From Macrolepiota albuminosa (Eukaryota > Basidiomycota > Agaricomycetes > Agaricales > Agaricaceae), in assembly GCA_027475525.1 (NCBI GenBank), contig JAMWFC010000081.1, forward strand, positions 1-64,000: DNA of 64,000 nucleotides. Reading direction: 5' to 3'. A program made the translations under genes and the position numbers. Shown here one piece after another: positions 11,989 to 23,879 of this stretch. Each line of letters begins with the position of its first letter. Within the stretch, counting starts at the first letter, position 1. The notes beneath the pieces were generated by a model. That model had not been told where the DNA came from, did no database searches, and worked only from the letters and a program-made list of their open reading frames with translations.

Positions 11989-12926
11989 TGATACGATGCT
12001 GTACTAGCAGTCAGGGACACAACATGCACCAGAAGTCAAAATAAACATTTAATTATGGGCTGAAAACTGTAAGCCTCCTGGTAGCAGTCTCAACAAATTA
12101 TATCTCCAAAAACACCCCAATAAATACACAGACAGTACAGAACAAAGGGGCAGGGACCAGCTCAAGCTATCCACTCAACAATAGTCCAACCACTGTAATG
12201 GGGAGGGGAAGCATGGGGGCTGGCAGAAGTGACAAAATGGGATCAATTTGTGATGATCTAGATCAAGATCAGATCTGACAATGCCCAATTTGACATGACT
12301 GAAAGGGGAAAGGAAAAGAAGCATGGAGGGATGTCAAAAGAAGCATGGAATGCAGGGAAGCGCTAAAAGGGGAAAGAAGGATCTATGAATGGGATCATGC
12401 TAAATGGAGCTGAAGCAAATGGGGAAGTGGCAATCAGAGACATCCGGAGGAATGGTGGAACAAGAAGTTGAATGGTGGAACTGGTGGCACCAAAACATGC
12501 CTCCCAAAAGGGAAATTGGACTATCAAATATGTTCTGGAGGCTGGGGAGTTGACAACAAAAGAGTCATGTGTAGATAGTGGTCTGTGCACCAGAAAAACA
12601 GTATAAATAGCCCAAGTTTAGTAGAGAATAGACAGGCAATTAATAGGCAAAGGCTCAGTGGTTTCCAGGGAGTGAATTACCTAGGCTAGAGTTTATTGAA
12701 CCTCTTCTTGGAAGTCTATTGGAAAACAAAGGCTCAGTAGTTCCCAGGGAGTGAACTGCTTAGGCTGGAGTTGACTGAGAACCTTCTACTGCCCACCAGA
12801 GTATTTGATATTCTGAGAAGCACCCAATACACCAAGTTATCATCAGCAACAGTGTGGATTAGAGGGAACTTTCTGAGTTACCAATAAGCCCCAGAACTAC
12901 AGTAATACTTGCCACTAAGTACTACA
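11989..12926. mobile_element. Probable solo LTR inserted in the Gypsy 5' LTR
   Basis: The 3' LTR reads TTGTTGC-GTGCCCTCTG without interruption. Here that site is split by 938 bp that begin TGATACGATG and end ACTACA (TG...CA). A likely 4-bp target duplication flanks it: ATGC at 11985-11988 and GTGC at 12927-12930, differing by one CpG-type transition. A promoter-like TATAAATA lies at about 12602. No coding capacity. An internal imperfect duplication contains GGCTCAGTRGTTYCCAGGG (about 12651 and 12728). Confidence 0.65.
12601..12610 (+). promoter_or_regulatory. TATA box candidate inside the solo LTR
   Basis: GTATAAATAG within a non-coding LTR-like insert, the expected position for an LTR promoter. 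Orientation is assigned from the TATA box only. Confidence 0.4.
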
Positions 12927-13282
12927 GTGCCCTCTGCTTGACTGGTACACACTGACTGGCACGCTTGAATAACCGCGTGCTCTAAGTTTGGTACGCACTC
13001 CGCGACTTTTAATTTGTTAACCCGGTCTCGTCTTAGAACCCCCGGTTCACAACTTGACCCCCACCCTATCCTCAGCTACCCGAAACCCAGAACCTCTGGA
13101 CCAAGTTCCCTCTCCCAGGATTACCCCTGTCCACGTCTTGAACCCCGGAGTCCTAGCCCTGGAGTTCCAGACACCTGAGTATCTGTAGATCAAGTCCGCA
13201 TTGTAAGGGCAATTGCTTTCCCAGAAAGCCCCTGACTCAGCGGAACCTGACATAATATCAAGACTCCCTCCTTACACCATTC

Positions 13283-15990
13283 TTGATGGCTATGTATACT
13301 CATACCTACTACCCCATGGGCTACCAGACCGACCCTTATGGGCGCCTGGTCCCTGATCACTACCCCGCACAGACCCCTCACTCTGCCTATCCACCTCTCC
13401 CATACGAACCCCAATACCTCCACCGCCACTGGGCCCCTGACCCATCTCTCTATGATCTGGGGCCCTCAGCTAGCTGGGCCCCTCCACCCAACCCAGCCAT
13501 GGCGCGACCTATGGAGGTTCCCTCATACCGGAGCATCCCTGGGGGCCTGCTGGAGACACCACCAGTTCCCAGTGGACCTCGCCTGGTACCCCCCAGCGAG
13601 GGCCCCTTTGCACCCACCCCCTACTACGGTTATCAGCACCCTGCCCCCCAGCCCCAGAGACCCCTCAACTATGACTATCCCCCTCGACACTACCCAACCG
13701 CCGCCCCACCTGCTCGGACTCCCCTCTCGCCAATGGGACATCGACGTTTTGAGGACTACGAATAGCAATGGGACAAAGTGCTCTGCTCGCTCAGGATCTC
13801 GCCAGAGGACTTCGCACAATGGGCAAGGGCGCTACTCATGAAATTTGGACACGATGACTTTGCAGGCACCCCAGAGGACTGGGCCCATTGCTTGGTCGAA
13901 TTCGGAGATCGCCTCATGTGAGGAGAACTCCCGGAGCAGACTATAGTAAAGTACAGATGTAACATGATCCTCTGCAAAGAATTGCAACAACTGCTTGATG
14001 AAGTCCATGCGTCCCCCTCCCCTTGACCCCTCAATGACCCTGCAGATCTGGGCTGCTCGATTCACATCCAGTGGGAACCTCTGAAACCGGTTCTGGCAGC
14101 CTCCACGGTCCCCACTTCAGAGCAACGACAACAGGAAGAGCGACAAAATGCCTCGGCCATACTACGGTCCCTCAACCCAATGAGAGGGCTATTCGATCAG
14201 CCCGCTGCCTGCACGGTAGGCTTGTCAACTTGCCATAGGGCTAACTCTGTTCCTAGCATCTTTAAGACCTGGGGACAGCCCCAGAGACCCCTGGAACTCC
14301 TCCTATGAACAGACAATGCCTGACCTCCGGCCCTGGCGAACCCTGGTAGATCCCATGCGGACACCCCTAGCACGGACGATACGCTGTGCTACATCGACGA
14401 GCTCATGCATGGCAACAACGAACAACGTCCCATGCCCGCACCTGTCCTGGTACCGCCCTCCATGTCAGCCCCAGCCCCTCTGGAGCCCAACTTCCGCCAC
14501 GACCCCCTGCCCCACTTCAATCTGCGGAACCCCCCATGGCCTCCAATGCAAGCACGACCCTCCCGGGTTGAACGCCCCCTGCGCAACCCGGCACCTGACC
14601 CAGCACCCGGCCCCCCTCAGATCAACCTGACACCACAGAACCCTCCCCGACCACCTCCACCACCCCCAGCCAAACCTCAAGGACGACCTCCAGGCCCCTC
14701 ACCTCTGCCACTCCCTGCGTGGAGACCCAGGCCTCCCCCCGGCAGGAACAAACCCCCCTGGGACAACGGACCTTCTGGGTGCAGACCCCCAGGTGAGCCA
14801 CCCAGAAGAGGCCCTCCAGGCAGGTGGGGTCCAGCCCTCGGTGCCTTTCCTCCACAAGGAGGGGGGGGTAACCATTATTACTACTACTACAATGCTGGCC
14901 CCTCTTTCTGCAACACTACCGAACTGGATAACGCTCGCGATGCCCTCGTCTGCGAAGGACGTCTGGACATTTAAAAGCCTGACACATTCACGGGCTGGGA
15001 CCCCCAAAAATGGCGTACATTCCTCACTCAGTGTCTTAATACATTTCAGGCAAAACCACTCACGTTTCAGGTTGACAGCTCCCAGGTGGCCTTTGCTGTC
15101 TCATACCTTCAGGAGATCGCCTTCAACCATTACATGGCCCTCATCCAGTTCGATCCCAACAACCTGGCACTCTCCTGCTAGCAAGCCTTTGTCGACGAGT
15201 TTTCTGGAAAATTCAGGATCTACGACACCATGGCCAAAGCCGAGGACAACCTCTTCAACCTCTGGATGCACTCTGAAGAACGTTTCACTACCTTCATCAT
15301 ACATTTTGAGAAGGAAGCTTATGAAACAGGTTGGAGCTACAGCACCCTCCAGTACGCCCTCCGCTGCGCCCTGCCACAGCGTATCAAGAACGTCCTCTGA
15401 CTCACCCCAAAACAACCCTCCTACGACGGATACAAGGCCCTCATCATGCAGATTGACCAATGTTACTAGGAAGACTGCAGCGAGTATTCAAACTCCTGAC
15501 CTCCCTGGAACCCTAGGAAAGAACTCCCATGGCCCTCCAGCAAAACCCCCAACCCCCAAATCTGAAACTCCGGTCCCCTGCGTTCCCTGGCAGCTGACCC
15601 CGGGTGAGTCATGGCCCACCCAATACTAACCCCAGCAGCGGCGCCCGCCCACAGGCCCAACTTAACGCTGCCATGGCTGCCAACGACCCAGGCAATGCGC
15701 CAAACTCTGAGGAACCCCCAGAAGACTCTGAAGAGCCTGACTTCACCAACGAACAGGATGAAGAGGCCCTCCAGGCCAACTGGCTCTCGAAGAAGGGGCG
15801 ACCCTGGGTTGAGGTCCTGAAAGATGTGCAGGAACGACAGAGAAGGGAAGGTGTTTGCATACTCTGTGGTGAGAAAGACCATTTCATCTCCGAGTGCCCT
15901 CAACAACAGGTCATGGGATGTGCCACCTGGACCTTTGAAGGGGAGGACGCCACCTACAAATATTCAGAAAACGACTCGGAAAACGCCCTA
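13283..15990 (+). pseudogene. Gypsy gag region, including capsid-like part and zinc knuckle
   Basis: The N-terminal part (13283-13765) is Pro/Tyr-rich. Another Pro-rich part lies at 14405-14974. A capsid-like stretch follows from about 14975, with TGWDPQKWRTFLTQCLN, and FNLWMHSEERFTTFIIHFE near 15250-15310, interrupted by TAG/TGA stops. The nucleocapsid zinc knuckle CILCGEKDHFISEC (CX2CX4HX4C) is at about 15853-15900. Gag packages element RNA into cytoplasmic particles. This copy is not translatable as a single product. Confidence 0.75.
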
Positions 15991-16029
15991 AATTGCGGAA
16001 TCAACCCCGACATCTTCTCTGCCCCAGTC

Positions 16030-17226
16030 TCATATCTTCGCTCCACGACACTCATACAGGACACCCTCACGGCTTACCTACCCTCCCACTCCTCACACTC
16101 CCTCCTCCTCAAAACCCGCCTTGTCTCCTCCGGGACCCCCCTCAACACCCTCATTGACAGTGGCGCCACCGACAACTTCATCAACGAAGCATGGTCTACC
16201 TTCATCCCAGAACCCACTCAGTGACTCCCGGTTCTGGTGCGGCTTTGCCTCTTCGACAGAGACGCCTCTATGGCGGGGAACATCACTCACTTTGTGTGTA
16301 TGCCTGTTACTTTTGCCAACGGACAGACTCACACCCTTTGGATGTTGATAACCAAACTCCACCCTTCCACACCCCTGGTCCTAGGGCTCCCGTGGCTCCA
16401 AGATACCAACCCCCACATCAATTGGCAACATCTTACCCTTCACCTGACCCAGGACCCGACGCCCGACGACCAGCAACTCCCCTTTGACATCCCCTACTCT
16501 TCGGATCCTACCCCAAAGGATGGGCCCCCACCACCCCCCAGACTCCAGTCCCGCTTATCCCGGTCCTTTGTCATCAATGCCAGGCTGGACGGCACCCCAG
16601 GACCAATATCAGCCCTCATTGACAGCGGAGCCACCAGAGTTTTCATGAGCGACACCCTCGACCTCCCCCACGACTCTCTTGACCAGCCTCTCCGCCTGCA
16701 ACGCCTCAATGGCACCCCCTCCTCTTCTGGCCCCATCCAGAGGTCTCACTTGGGATGCGTGACCCTGGACACGCGACTTCATGAATCAACCCTGATGGTG
16801 CTGGGACTACCTTGTCTATGCGACACGAACCCCGATATTGATTGGAGGATGCTCACCATGACCTTCCCAGAACCTGAAGACCACCTTTCAACCGCCGTGC
16901 ACCTCTGGGCCCTAGAGAATGACCCGATGCCCGACACCCCTGGGACGACAACCACGTCCCCCACGCATACGCCACCCATGCCTGTCCGAGCCTGCAAGGC
17001 CCCTGATCAACCCCCAAACATCCCTCAGTACAAAGGGCTGAACTACCCTGGCCGGTCTCAGACACGTGTCAAACCTGCTCCGGCCAATGCGCTCACAACT
17101 CCGATCGACCTGAATGCACTCGACATTAGGATCATTGGAGCCGCCCCCTTTGCCCACCTCATGAAGGATGGAACACCCACGTTTCAGCTACACACCTCAC
17201 CGTCTCTCCCGGAAGAACATCTATGA
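16030..17226 (+). pseudogene. Gypsy protease region with two tandem retropepsin-like domains
   Basis: The first active-site motif is NTLIDSGATDNFINE (about 16147-16190), followed by a TGA at 16222 and then LVLGLPWLQDTNPHINW. The second is SALIDSGATRVFMSD (about 16609-16653), followed by LMVLGLPCLCDTNPDIDW. Both repeat the same order of D-S-G motif and hydrophobic GLPWL-type segment, so a domain duplication is likely. Aspartic proteases of this type cut the Gag-Pol polyprotein and work as dimers. Confidence 0.75.
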
Positions 17227-18469
17227 AGGGACGCTATCCTCCTGGGAAAGAAGACTGAGGAGCAGATCCTCCAAGAAGTAGTTTCCTCAGAGTATCATGA
17301 GTTTGCTGACGTATTCTCCGAAGGAGACGCTAAGGAGATTTCCCCCCACCGCCCTTACAACCACATGATCGACCTCGAGGAAGGAGTTGCCCCCCCTTTC
17401 GGCAAGGTATACAACATGTCGGAAGTCAAACTCCAGGCCCTCAAGGACTACCTCGACAAAATGCTCGGTAAGGGATTCATCTGACCCTCTGCCTCCGCTG
17501 CCAGAGCCCCGGTTCTATTCGCCAAGAAGAAGGACGGTTCGCTCTGACTCTGCGTTGACTACCAGGGACTCAATAAGATCACCAAGAAGAACTGCTACCT
17601 GCTCCCGCTTATCGGTGATCTGGTCGATCGTGCCAAGATTTACACGAAAATTGACCTCCGCTCCAGCTACAACAACGTCCGCATCGCCCCAGGACATGAG
17701 TGGAAAACTGTGTTCCATATGCAGTACAGTCTGTTTGAGTATCTTGTGATGCCTTTCAGAATGACTAACTCCCCTGTCATGTTCCAATACTTCATGAACA
17801 ACATCTTCCACAACATGAGCGACGTCTTTGTGATTGTCTACTTGGATGACATCCTCATCTACTCCGACTCAAAGGAGGACCACCAGAAGCACGTCTGGCA
17901 AGTCCTCGAACACCTCCAGGAGCACAACCTCCACGCCAAGCCTGAGAAGTGTTCATTCCACATGGAAGAGGTTGAGTATCTCGGCGTCCTTGTATCCCCA
18001 AATGGCGTTCACATGGACCCCCACAAGGTCGAGGCCATCGTCAACTGGCCACAACCCTGGAACGTCAAGAAAGTATAATCCTTCTTGGGTTTCGCTAATT
18101 TCTACCAGAGGTTTATAGACAACTACTCTGGTATCACGAAACCCCTCAACCAGCTCACATGCAAGGACGTTGCCTGGAACTGGGATAGTAAGTGTCTTTA
18201 ACCTGCTCAAAGAGGCTTTCACAGTTGCCTCTGTACTCTGGCACTATGACCTGGCCCTCCCGATTATCCTGGAATGTGATGCCTCCAACTACGCCATCGC
18301 CAGAATTCTCTTGCAGATGGGACCTGATGGCGGGGAGCCCCAGCCAGTCACCTTCTACACCCGGTCCATGATCAACGCTGAGCTTAACTACGACATCTAT
18401 GACAAGGAGCTCCTCGCCATTGTCGAAGCCTTCAAACAATGGTGAGCCTACCTCGAAGGAGCCCGGCAC
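17227..18469 (+). pseudogene. Gypsy reverse transcriptase and first part of RNase H
   Basis: RT signatures: [44 protein letters not shown] and the intact catalytic [12 protein letters not shown] (YLDD about 17839-17850). The RNase H start is ILECDASNYAIARIL at about 18265. The copy is broken by TGA codons at places where the family normally has Arg (for example before LCVDYQG and after GFI). Many substitutions look like C-to-T decay (R to C, G to S). A stop also lies after NVKKV at 18076. RNase H is split at 18469 by an inserted element. Confidence 0.85.
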
Positions 18470-19544
18470 TGGTGATGACGCCAACTGTAGTTGGGTGCGC
18501 TGGACGTATACGCAGTACAACGCCATCTCCAGCGCTTGGCGTGTGTAGTTGTGAGGAGTCCTGACAGAGTTCCAGTATGCTTGAGTGGGAGTGGTAAAAC
18601 GAGGCGCTAAATTATAGCGCTTCAGGGGCTACCTGGCAGACGGTAAGTGTCATAGTTTAGGCAAAGATATTGAAGAAAAGATGAATAGCGCAGCGTATTG
18701 TGCCCGTAGGTGGCACTGTAAACAATGAAGACGAGATAGACAAGGCTAGCGCCCGACTTAGTGACAAAGTCAAAGAAAGCTAGTGTGATTTGAACGCTAA
18801 GTGTAACTGTGTGTTCAAGGGGTTACAATTTGTTTTTCTATACATGTAAAGTAGCTATTTTATATACTATGTGCTACTGTGTTTGCCAAGATACAAGTTC
18901 ATCTGCAGTGCTACCTTCTAGCGCCTCTCCTCATGGTTTCCTCTAACAGCGACCTGTCAACGGCAACCTTTTGCACATGGCTGACGGTGACCAACAGTGT
19001 TATGTCCCACGGCAACCAGCGGTGACTCTATATTGACTTAGAATTGTACGAGTCTGCTCACTTTTACTATAACTCTGATTGGCCAGGCTGTTCTGGGGTA
19101 TGGTCAGAAAATCCTCAACAGATGCTGTGAGCGCTAATGTCAGCGCTACTCATTGTATCAGTTCCTGGCAGGTCCAGATGTCGGATTTAAGTATATCCAG
19201 TGCCGCTGTCATTGATCCTTTTAGACTTCTGATTGAAGTGCCTCGTCAAATGGCAGCGCCTGCTGCTGGCTCCTTCTGGAAGTGATCAGGGTTTAGTTAG
19301 AGTCCTCTCCCGCCATCGTGTTAGCGCTATACGTTATGAGCCTCCTTCATTCTTGGGCTAGGTGAAAGGAGTGTGCTGAAGGCTTGGTAGCTAGAGGTTA
19401 GGATAAATGTCTAAATCCTGTAGTAGTTTGCCAGAGCTAGAGCTGCTCTATATTCCCAACTGGTTGCTAGAGTCCTGAGTATGTCAAGTGTCGGTTGGCC
19501 TATAATGTCTCTTGATGCGCTCAGTCCAAGTAGAAGCCTATCAC
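18470..19544. mobile_element. About 1.07 kb non-coding insertion inside Gypsy RNase H
   Basis: The RNase H reading GAxxGARH stops at 18469 and resumes at about 19545 with RIQVYLDHNNLQYF. The intervening DNA has no significant ORF. Its ends show a weak inverted similarity (GGTGATGACGCC at the left, GGTGATAGGC as the reverse complement of the right). About a dozen AGCGC/GCGCT motifs are spread through it, as expected of subterminal protein-binding sites in non-autonomous DNA transposons. No clear target duplication apart from a possible 3-bp CAC. Confidence 0.6.
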
Positions 19545-20817
19545 CGGATTCAGGTCTACTTGGATCACAACAACCTGCAGTACTTCACCATGACCAAGCA
19601 ACTTAGTCGACAGCAGGCCCAATGGTCCAAGGTTCTCTCGGAATACGACTTCACGAGCTAAACCCAATGCCCTCACCCGTCGACCAGACGTCTACCCCAA
19701 GAAGTCATTCGAGGCAGAACGCAATGCGTTCAATCATTGCATGGTGATCCCTCCCAAACATCTGAATGCCTTACTGATCTTAAATGAGGAAGGAACCCTG
19801 AACCAGATCCGCCGCTCCCCCTGAGACAAGTATTTCACCAACCATGACCCCCGCAACCCCCCCAAAGGAACCGACTGGGACCCCGCCTTCTCCTTGTCCC
19901 CCAACAAAAAACTCCTCCTCTGGGACGGCCGCATCTATGTCCTGGATCATGCCCAACTCCACTACGATGTGCTCCAGGGACACCCTGGAATATGTAAGAC
20001 CCTCCAGCTTATCTCCCGGACTTACTTTTGGCCAGGGTTGAAGAAGGATGTGACCCGTTACATTCGATCATGCGAACCCTGCCTCCGGGCCAAGGTCCCC
20101 CGACACCGACCCTACGGACTCCTGAAACCCCTGCCGGTCGGACGACGCCCCTGGTCCTCAATATCTCTGGACCACATCGTCGAGCTCCCGGAATCTGAAG
20201 GGTTCGATGCCATTCTCGTCGTTGTGTGCAGGCTAACCAAACAGGGCATCTTCCTACCCTGCCACACCATGGACACCGCCCCAGACTTCACCTGGCTGTT
20301 CCTTGAGCACGTCTTCACCAAATATGGACTCCCGGACGACATCGTCTCTGACCATGGCCCACTCTTCATGTCCAAGTTCTGGACTTCCCTGTGTAAGGCC
20401 CTTGAAGTAAAGACTAACCTCTCTACTGCCTACCACCCCAAGACTGATGGTTAAACCAAAAAGGTCAACCAGTCTCTCGAGCAGTACCTCTGACTGTACG
20501 TCAACTACTTGCAGGACGACTGGCACGCCGAGCTCCCCCTGGCTGAGTTCACCTACAACAACACGCCGCACTCTGCCACCGGGATATCCCCCTTCTTTGC
20601 CAACAAAGGGTACCACCCCCGACTGACGCTCTCACTCTGGGACATCCCGTCGCATGCCACCCACGAGGTCGCCCAGGATCTCCAGTCTCTCCACGAGTTT
20701 CTCCGGGAAGAGATCGACACCGCAAACCAAGCCTATGCAAAACACACTGACCAGAAACGGGAAGACACCCCTGACTGGACCCCCGGGACAAAGGTATGGT
20801 TAGATTGATGCCACCTC
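19545..20817 (+). pseudogene. Gypsy RNase H end and integrase
   Basis: Begins VYLDHNNLQYF and KQLSRQQAQW (RNase H end). The integrase zinc-binding region has HPGICKTLQLISRTYFWPG and SCEPCLRAK. The catalytic core shows SISLDHIVELP, DDIVSDHGPLF and the conserved Glu in VNQSLEQYL. Stops are scattered: TAA or TGA after PKTDG (20452), after SLEQYL (20491) and after KVWLD (20806). Integrase inserts the cDNA into the genome. This copy is dead. Confidence 0.83.
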
Positions 20818-20874
20818 CACACCCGCCGGCCCTCCCCAAAACTCGATCACAAGCATCTTGGCCTGTTCAAAATT

Positions 20875-21240
20875 TTGAAGAAGGTCTCATCCCACGCCTA
20901 CAGGATTGAGCTCTCCCCAGGACTTAAAGGTCTGCACCCGGTATTCCATGTCCACCTCCTGGAACAACACCCCCCAGACCCCTTCCCTGAACGACGCCCC
21001 AAGCCTCCTCCCCCAGTCAAGGTCAAGGACGAGTACCACTACGAGGTCAAAGACATCCTCGACTCCTGGAATATTTGGAGACGACCCCACTTCCTCATAT
21101 GGTGGAAGAGATACAGCCTGGAAGACGACACTTGGGAACCGCGCTGAAACCTTGAAGGCGCCCTCAACAAACTCCAGGACTTCCAGCAACAGCACCTGGA
21201 AAACAACCTTCCTGGGCACAGGACTTACAGACAGCAGTAG
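20875..21240 (+). pseudogene. Gypsy integrase C-terminal region with chromodomain
   Basis: Contains [13 protein letters not shown] (the typical integrase tail) followed by a chromodomain signature: [31 protein letters not shown] follows directly after WEPR and the frame continues NLEGALNKLQDFQQQ. Chromodomains target chromovirus integration to modified histones. This places the element among Ty3/Gypsy chromoviruses. Confidence 0.85.
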
Positions 21241-21257
21241 TGGGTGTAATCTCCGCC

Positions 21258-21411
21258 TCTGGGCTCAGTAGGGATTCAACTCCTATGTATACTTTCTGCT
21301 TTCCCTTTCTAGATCTTACTCTCTTTTAGTACCTTCTGGGCTCAGTAGGGATTCAACTCCTATGTATACTTTCTGCTTTCCCTTTCTAGATCTTACTCTC
21401 TTTTAGTACCT
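21258..21411. repeat. Perfect 77-bp tandem duplication (unit 21258-21334 / 21335-21411)
   Basis: Unit starts TCTGGGCTCAGTAGGGATTC. The copies are identical and adjacent with period exactly 77, lying in non-coding DNA after the Gypsy pol. It matches the other three 77-bp duplications in the window. Confidence 0.95.
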
Positions 21412-21470
21412 TTTCATAGTAGTGTCCCGGAGTCTGGGCAAGGTGCTCTTTTCAGTTTTCTTTTGCCCCC

Positions 21471-22607
21471 TTACACCACCCTTTGACCCCAGGAGACCAA
21501 GTATATACATTTTTTATAACTACAATATTTTACAGCACAGGTACAGAGACAAGAAAACAAGGCGATGAAAACTAGAAACCCCCTAATGCTGGGGCCCTGG
21601 AACCTTCTCACTCCCCTCCCCCTCCCCAGGCCAGCCCCAGAACCCCTCCCCCCTCCCCTCTGGACCATGCTCCCACAATGTCTCCTCCACCAGCTGCTTC
21701 CAGGATGGTAGAGGCTCCTCCTCATCCAAACCCTCTCAAACCAGGAACCCAGGGCAGATACGTTCCTCTGCCGGTGGGCTGACACCACCCGCCCCAGCAA
21801 GCCGAGGCCCCGCTCCACCCCAGGGGTCATCACCTCTAGGCGCTGCCCCTCCTGCAGCGCCGTGAGTGCCATGGCCACCCTGTCCAGGAGCAAACGGTGC
21901 TTCCGGGCCTAGCCTGGGGGTGTCAGTGGAAGGCCAAGTCCAAGGCGGGGGGTACTCACTCAATAACACCATGTGGGCGACCACCACGTCTCAACGCAGA
22001 ACCTCCACCAACCCCTCCTGACTCTCTGGGAACCCCACCCCCTGCCCCAACCTTGCCCTCAGCGCCTCCAACTCAGCCTCGGCCTTCTCCCAGGCAACTC
22101 TGGCCTCCTCCAGGTCCCAGAGCGCTGCCTCCCGACCCTCCTCCAGGCCCCTCCAGATGGCAGCCTCCTTCCTGATCCCCTTTTCACACTCCTGCTCGGC
22201 CCATCCCAGGCGTTCCTGCAAGTCCCCGATGCTGACATCCAAGGGCCTCCTGAACAAGGGGGAGAACACCGCCAGAGACAGGCATGGCAGGAAAACCAGG
22301 GGTGGGGTCTCAGAGGGCAGATGCGCCCTCTTGGAAGGCCCAGGGGATGGGCTCGGCGATGCCCACCGCTTCTTCTTATCAGGGCACCCCTCCTGGCTCC
22401 CCCCAGCCCAGGTCACTTAGCGTGTAATAAGGACCACAGGCCGGCCCCGGCCCCCCACCTGAAGGGCACCCTTGCTTCCTGACTTCCCCCCTGGACCCCC
22501 TGCAGGCACTGCCTGTGGCCCCCCCTCCAGCTCCGCCACCCAATCCCTCTTCTCAATGCCCATCCTCCAGGTAATCCCCCCCAGTGGCCACCCCTGCTCC
22601 CTCGAGA
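21471..22607 (-). pseudogene. Antisense accessory ORF of the Gypsy element, C-terminal part
   Basis: Runs opposite to gag-pol. The minus frame shows REQGWPLGGITWR, then a Lys/Ser/Pro segment (KKKRWASPSPSPGPSKR), FRRPLDVSIGDLQERLG and a long charged coiled-coil-like region (EEAR, EKAEAELEALRARLG). A further frame with LLDRVAMALTALQEGQRLE lies at 21471-21893. I recall reverse-oriented accessory ORFs like this downstream of pol in other agaricomycete Gypsy elements, but cannot name a function. It is interrupted upstream by the inserted 2.3 kb segment. Confidence 0.55.
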
Positions 22608-22608
22608 C

Positions 22609-23065
22609 ACAACACGTGTGCACCTGGTCACTGGGGTTATTGTAGGGGCATTGGTGCGGAAACACCAAACGGCGACTTTGAGGTCGTGGATTTATGTTAT
22701 CCTGGCATGGCACCTCAACAAGATTCTCTAGAAGATACTGGGATGGATGTCGATGGTGTGTCCTAGCGTCTTTGGTAACCACTTTTCAATTTAAAAAAAG
22801 CGCCCCCTTTACAGGCGGCAGTTTGGCCTCAAACGAGTAGATAGCTGTCGTTCCAGGCCTAAGAGTCAGGCCACTCTCACCTCCAGATGCACAGATACAA
22901 ATGCTCGTTGAGTATTTGACAGGCAAAGAAGGTGGAGTCGCAGCAGCACAAATATCACGGCTTATTATCGCCAGGAACTCATTAGCTCAGCTCTTATCCC
23001 CTGGTCAAAGTGAATCTGAAGACATTGAATCTTCGAGAAAATCTGTGCGGACAACTTGGTTTTGA
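22609..23065 (+). pseudogene. Captured fragment of DNA polymerase delta small subunit gene (POL31/POLD2 type)
   Basis: Exon A (about 22609-22755) reads VHLVTGVIVGAL and, after a one-base frame slip, ETPNGDFEVVDLCYPGMAPQ. A 59-bp GT-AG intron (22756-22814) follows. Exon B (22815-23065) reads GGSLASNE, an in-frame TAG where Trp is expected, IAVVPGL, then PPDAQIQMLVEYLTGKEGG and AQISRLIIARNSLAQLL. These blocks are characteristic of the oligonucleotide-binding/phosphoesterase-like B subunit of DNA polymerase delta. Only an internal piece is present. The retained intron shows it was copied as DNA. Confidence 0.75.
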
Positions 23066-23879
23066 CTTAGTTGATGAACAGCCAATGGGAAACAAGGTCA
23101 TAAAACGGCCATGGCAGGGTACTGACAGACCAGTGAATTGAGCCCACAACGGCCGCCAAGGTCAGCGCTGTGCATGAACGGGACCACCTCAGAATCTTGC
23201 AGCCACCAGGGTTGGTGCTGCAGGCCAACAGACGTAAGTTTTGAGATGGATACAAAAAACTTTCCCCTTCCATAGCACTGCCTCTCTGATTCAATCAGAA
23301 TCCCATTTTGGCCAACAATTCCCGATTGCTCATTTGCTGCTGTAATGGACCACACCCCTTTTCGGCCTGCAAGCATCCATGGGACTTATGCCGCTAGCAT
23401 CCGGGATTTCCACGGGAACGATATGTCAGATGAAGGCGGATGGACAAGAAGAGACCAGATGGATCGCGCGTAGGCTTGGGAATTTACACAACAAATCTGG
23501 TCAAAAACGTTGGAGCTTTGAAAAAGAGAATTCCAGTCTGCCTGAACAAGGCCAACAAGTCAACAGAGATGGTAGAAGTGATGATGGTGGAGATAATATC
23601 AATGGCGGAAGTAGGGGTGGAGGCCAAGGTGGAGGTCAAGGTACTCATGGCAGAAGGGGGGCCAGAGGGCAAAGTAAATCGGCACCGCACTCCAAAGGTC
23701 GTGAATGTGACTATCATTGCTGACGCTGACAATGGTATGTTAACGCTATCAGCATTTCTGCCATCGTTCCAGTTGATAATCAGATGTCCCTCTGTAGACC
23801 TTGCTCCTCCACTTTTCAGCTGCACCAGCCAAGTTGGACCAAGTTCATCCCGTCAAAATGGACATCTGGTACTAAACAG

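Larger units (their letters stand above)
11573..13252 (+). repeat. 5' LTR of the Gypsy element (enlarged by a solo-LTR insertion)
   Basis: Starts TGTCACAACCCCTCCCCTCC and ends CGGAACCTGACA. It aligns with the 739-bp 3' LTR at 25733-26471 except for a 938-bp insertion at 11989-12926. The two LTRs differ at many positions, mostly transitions, so the insertion is not recent. Confidence 0.9.
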
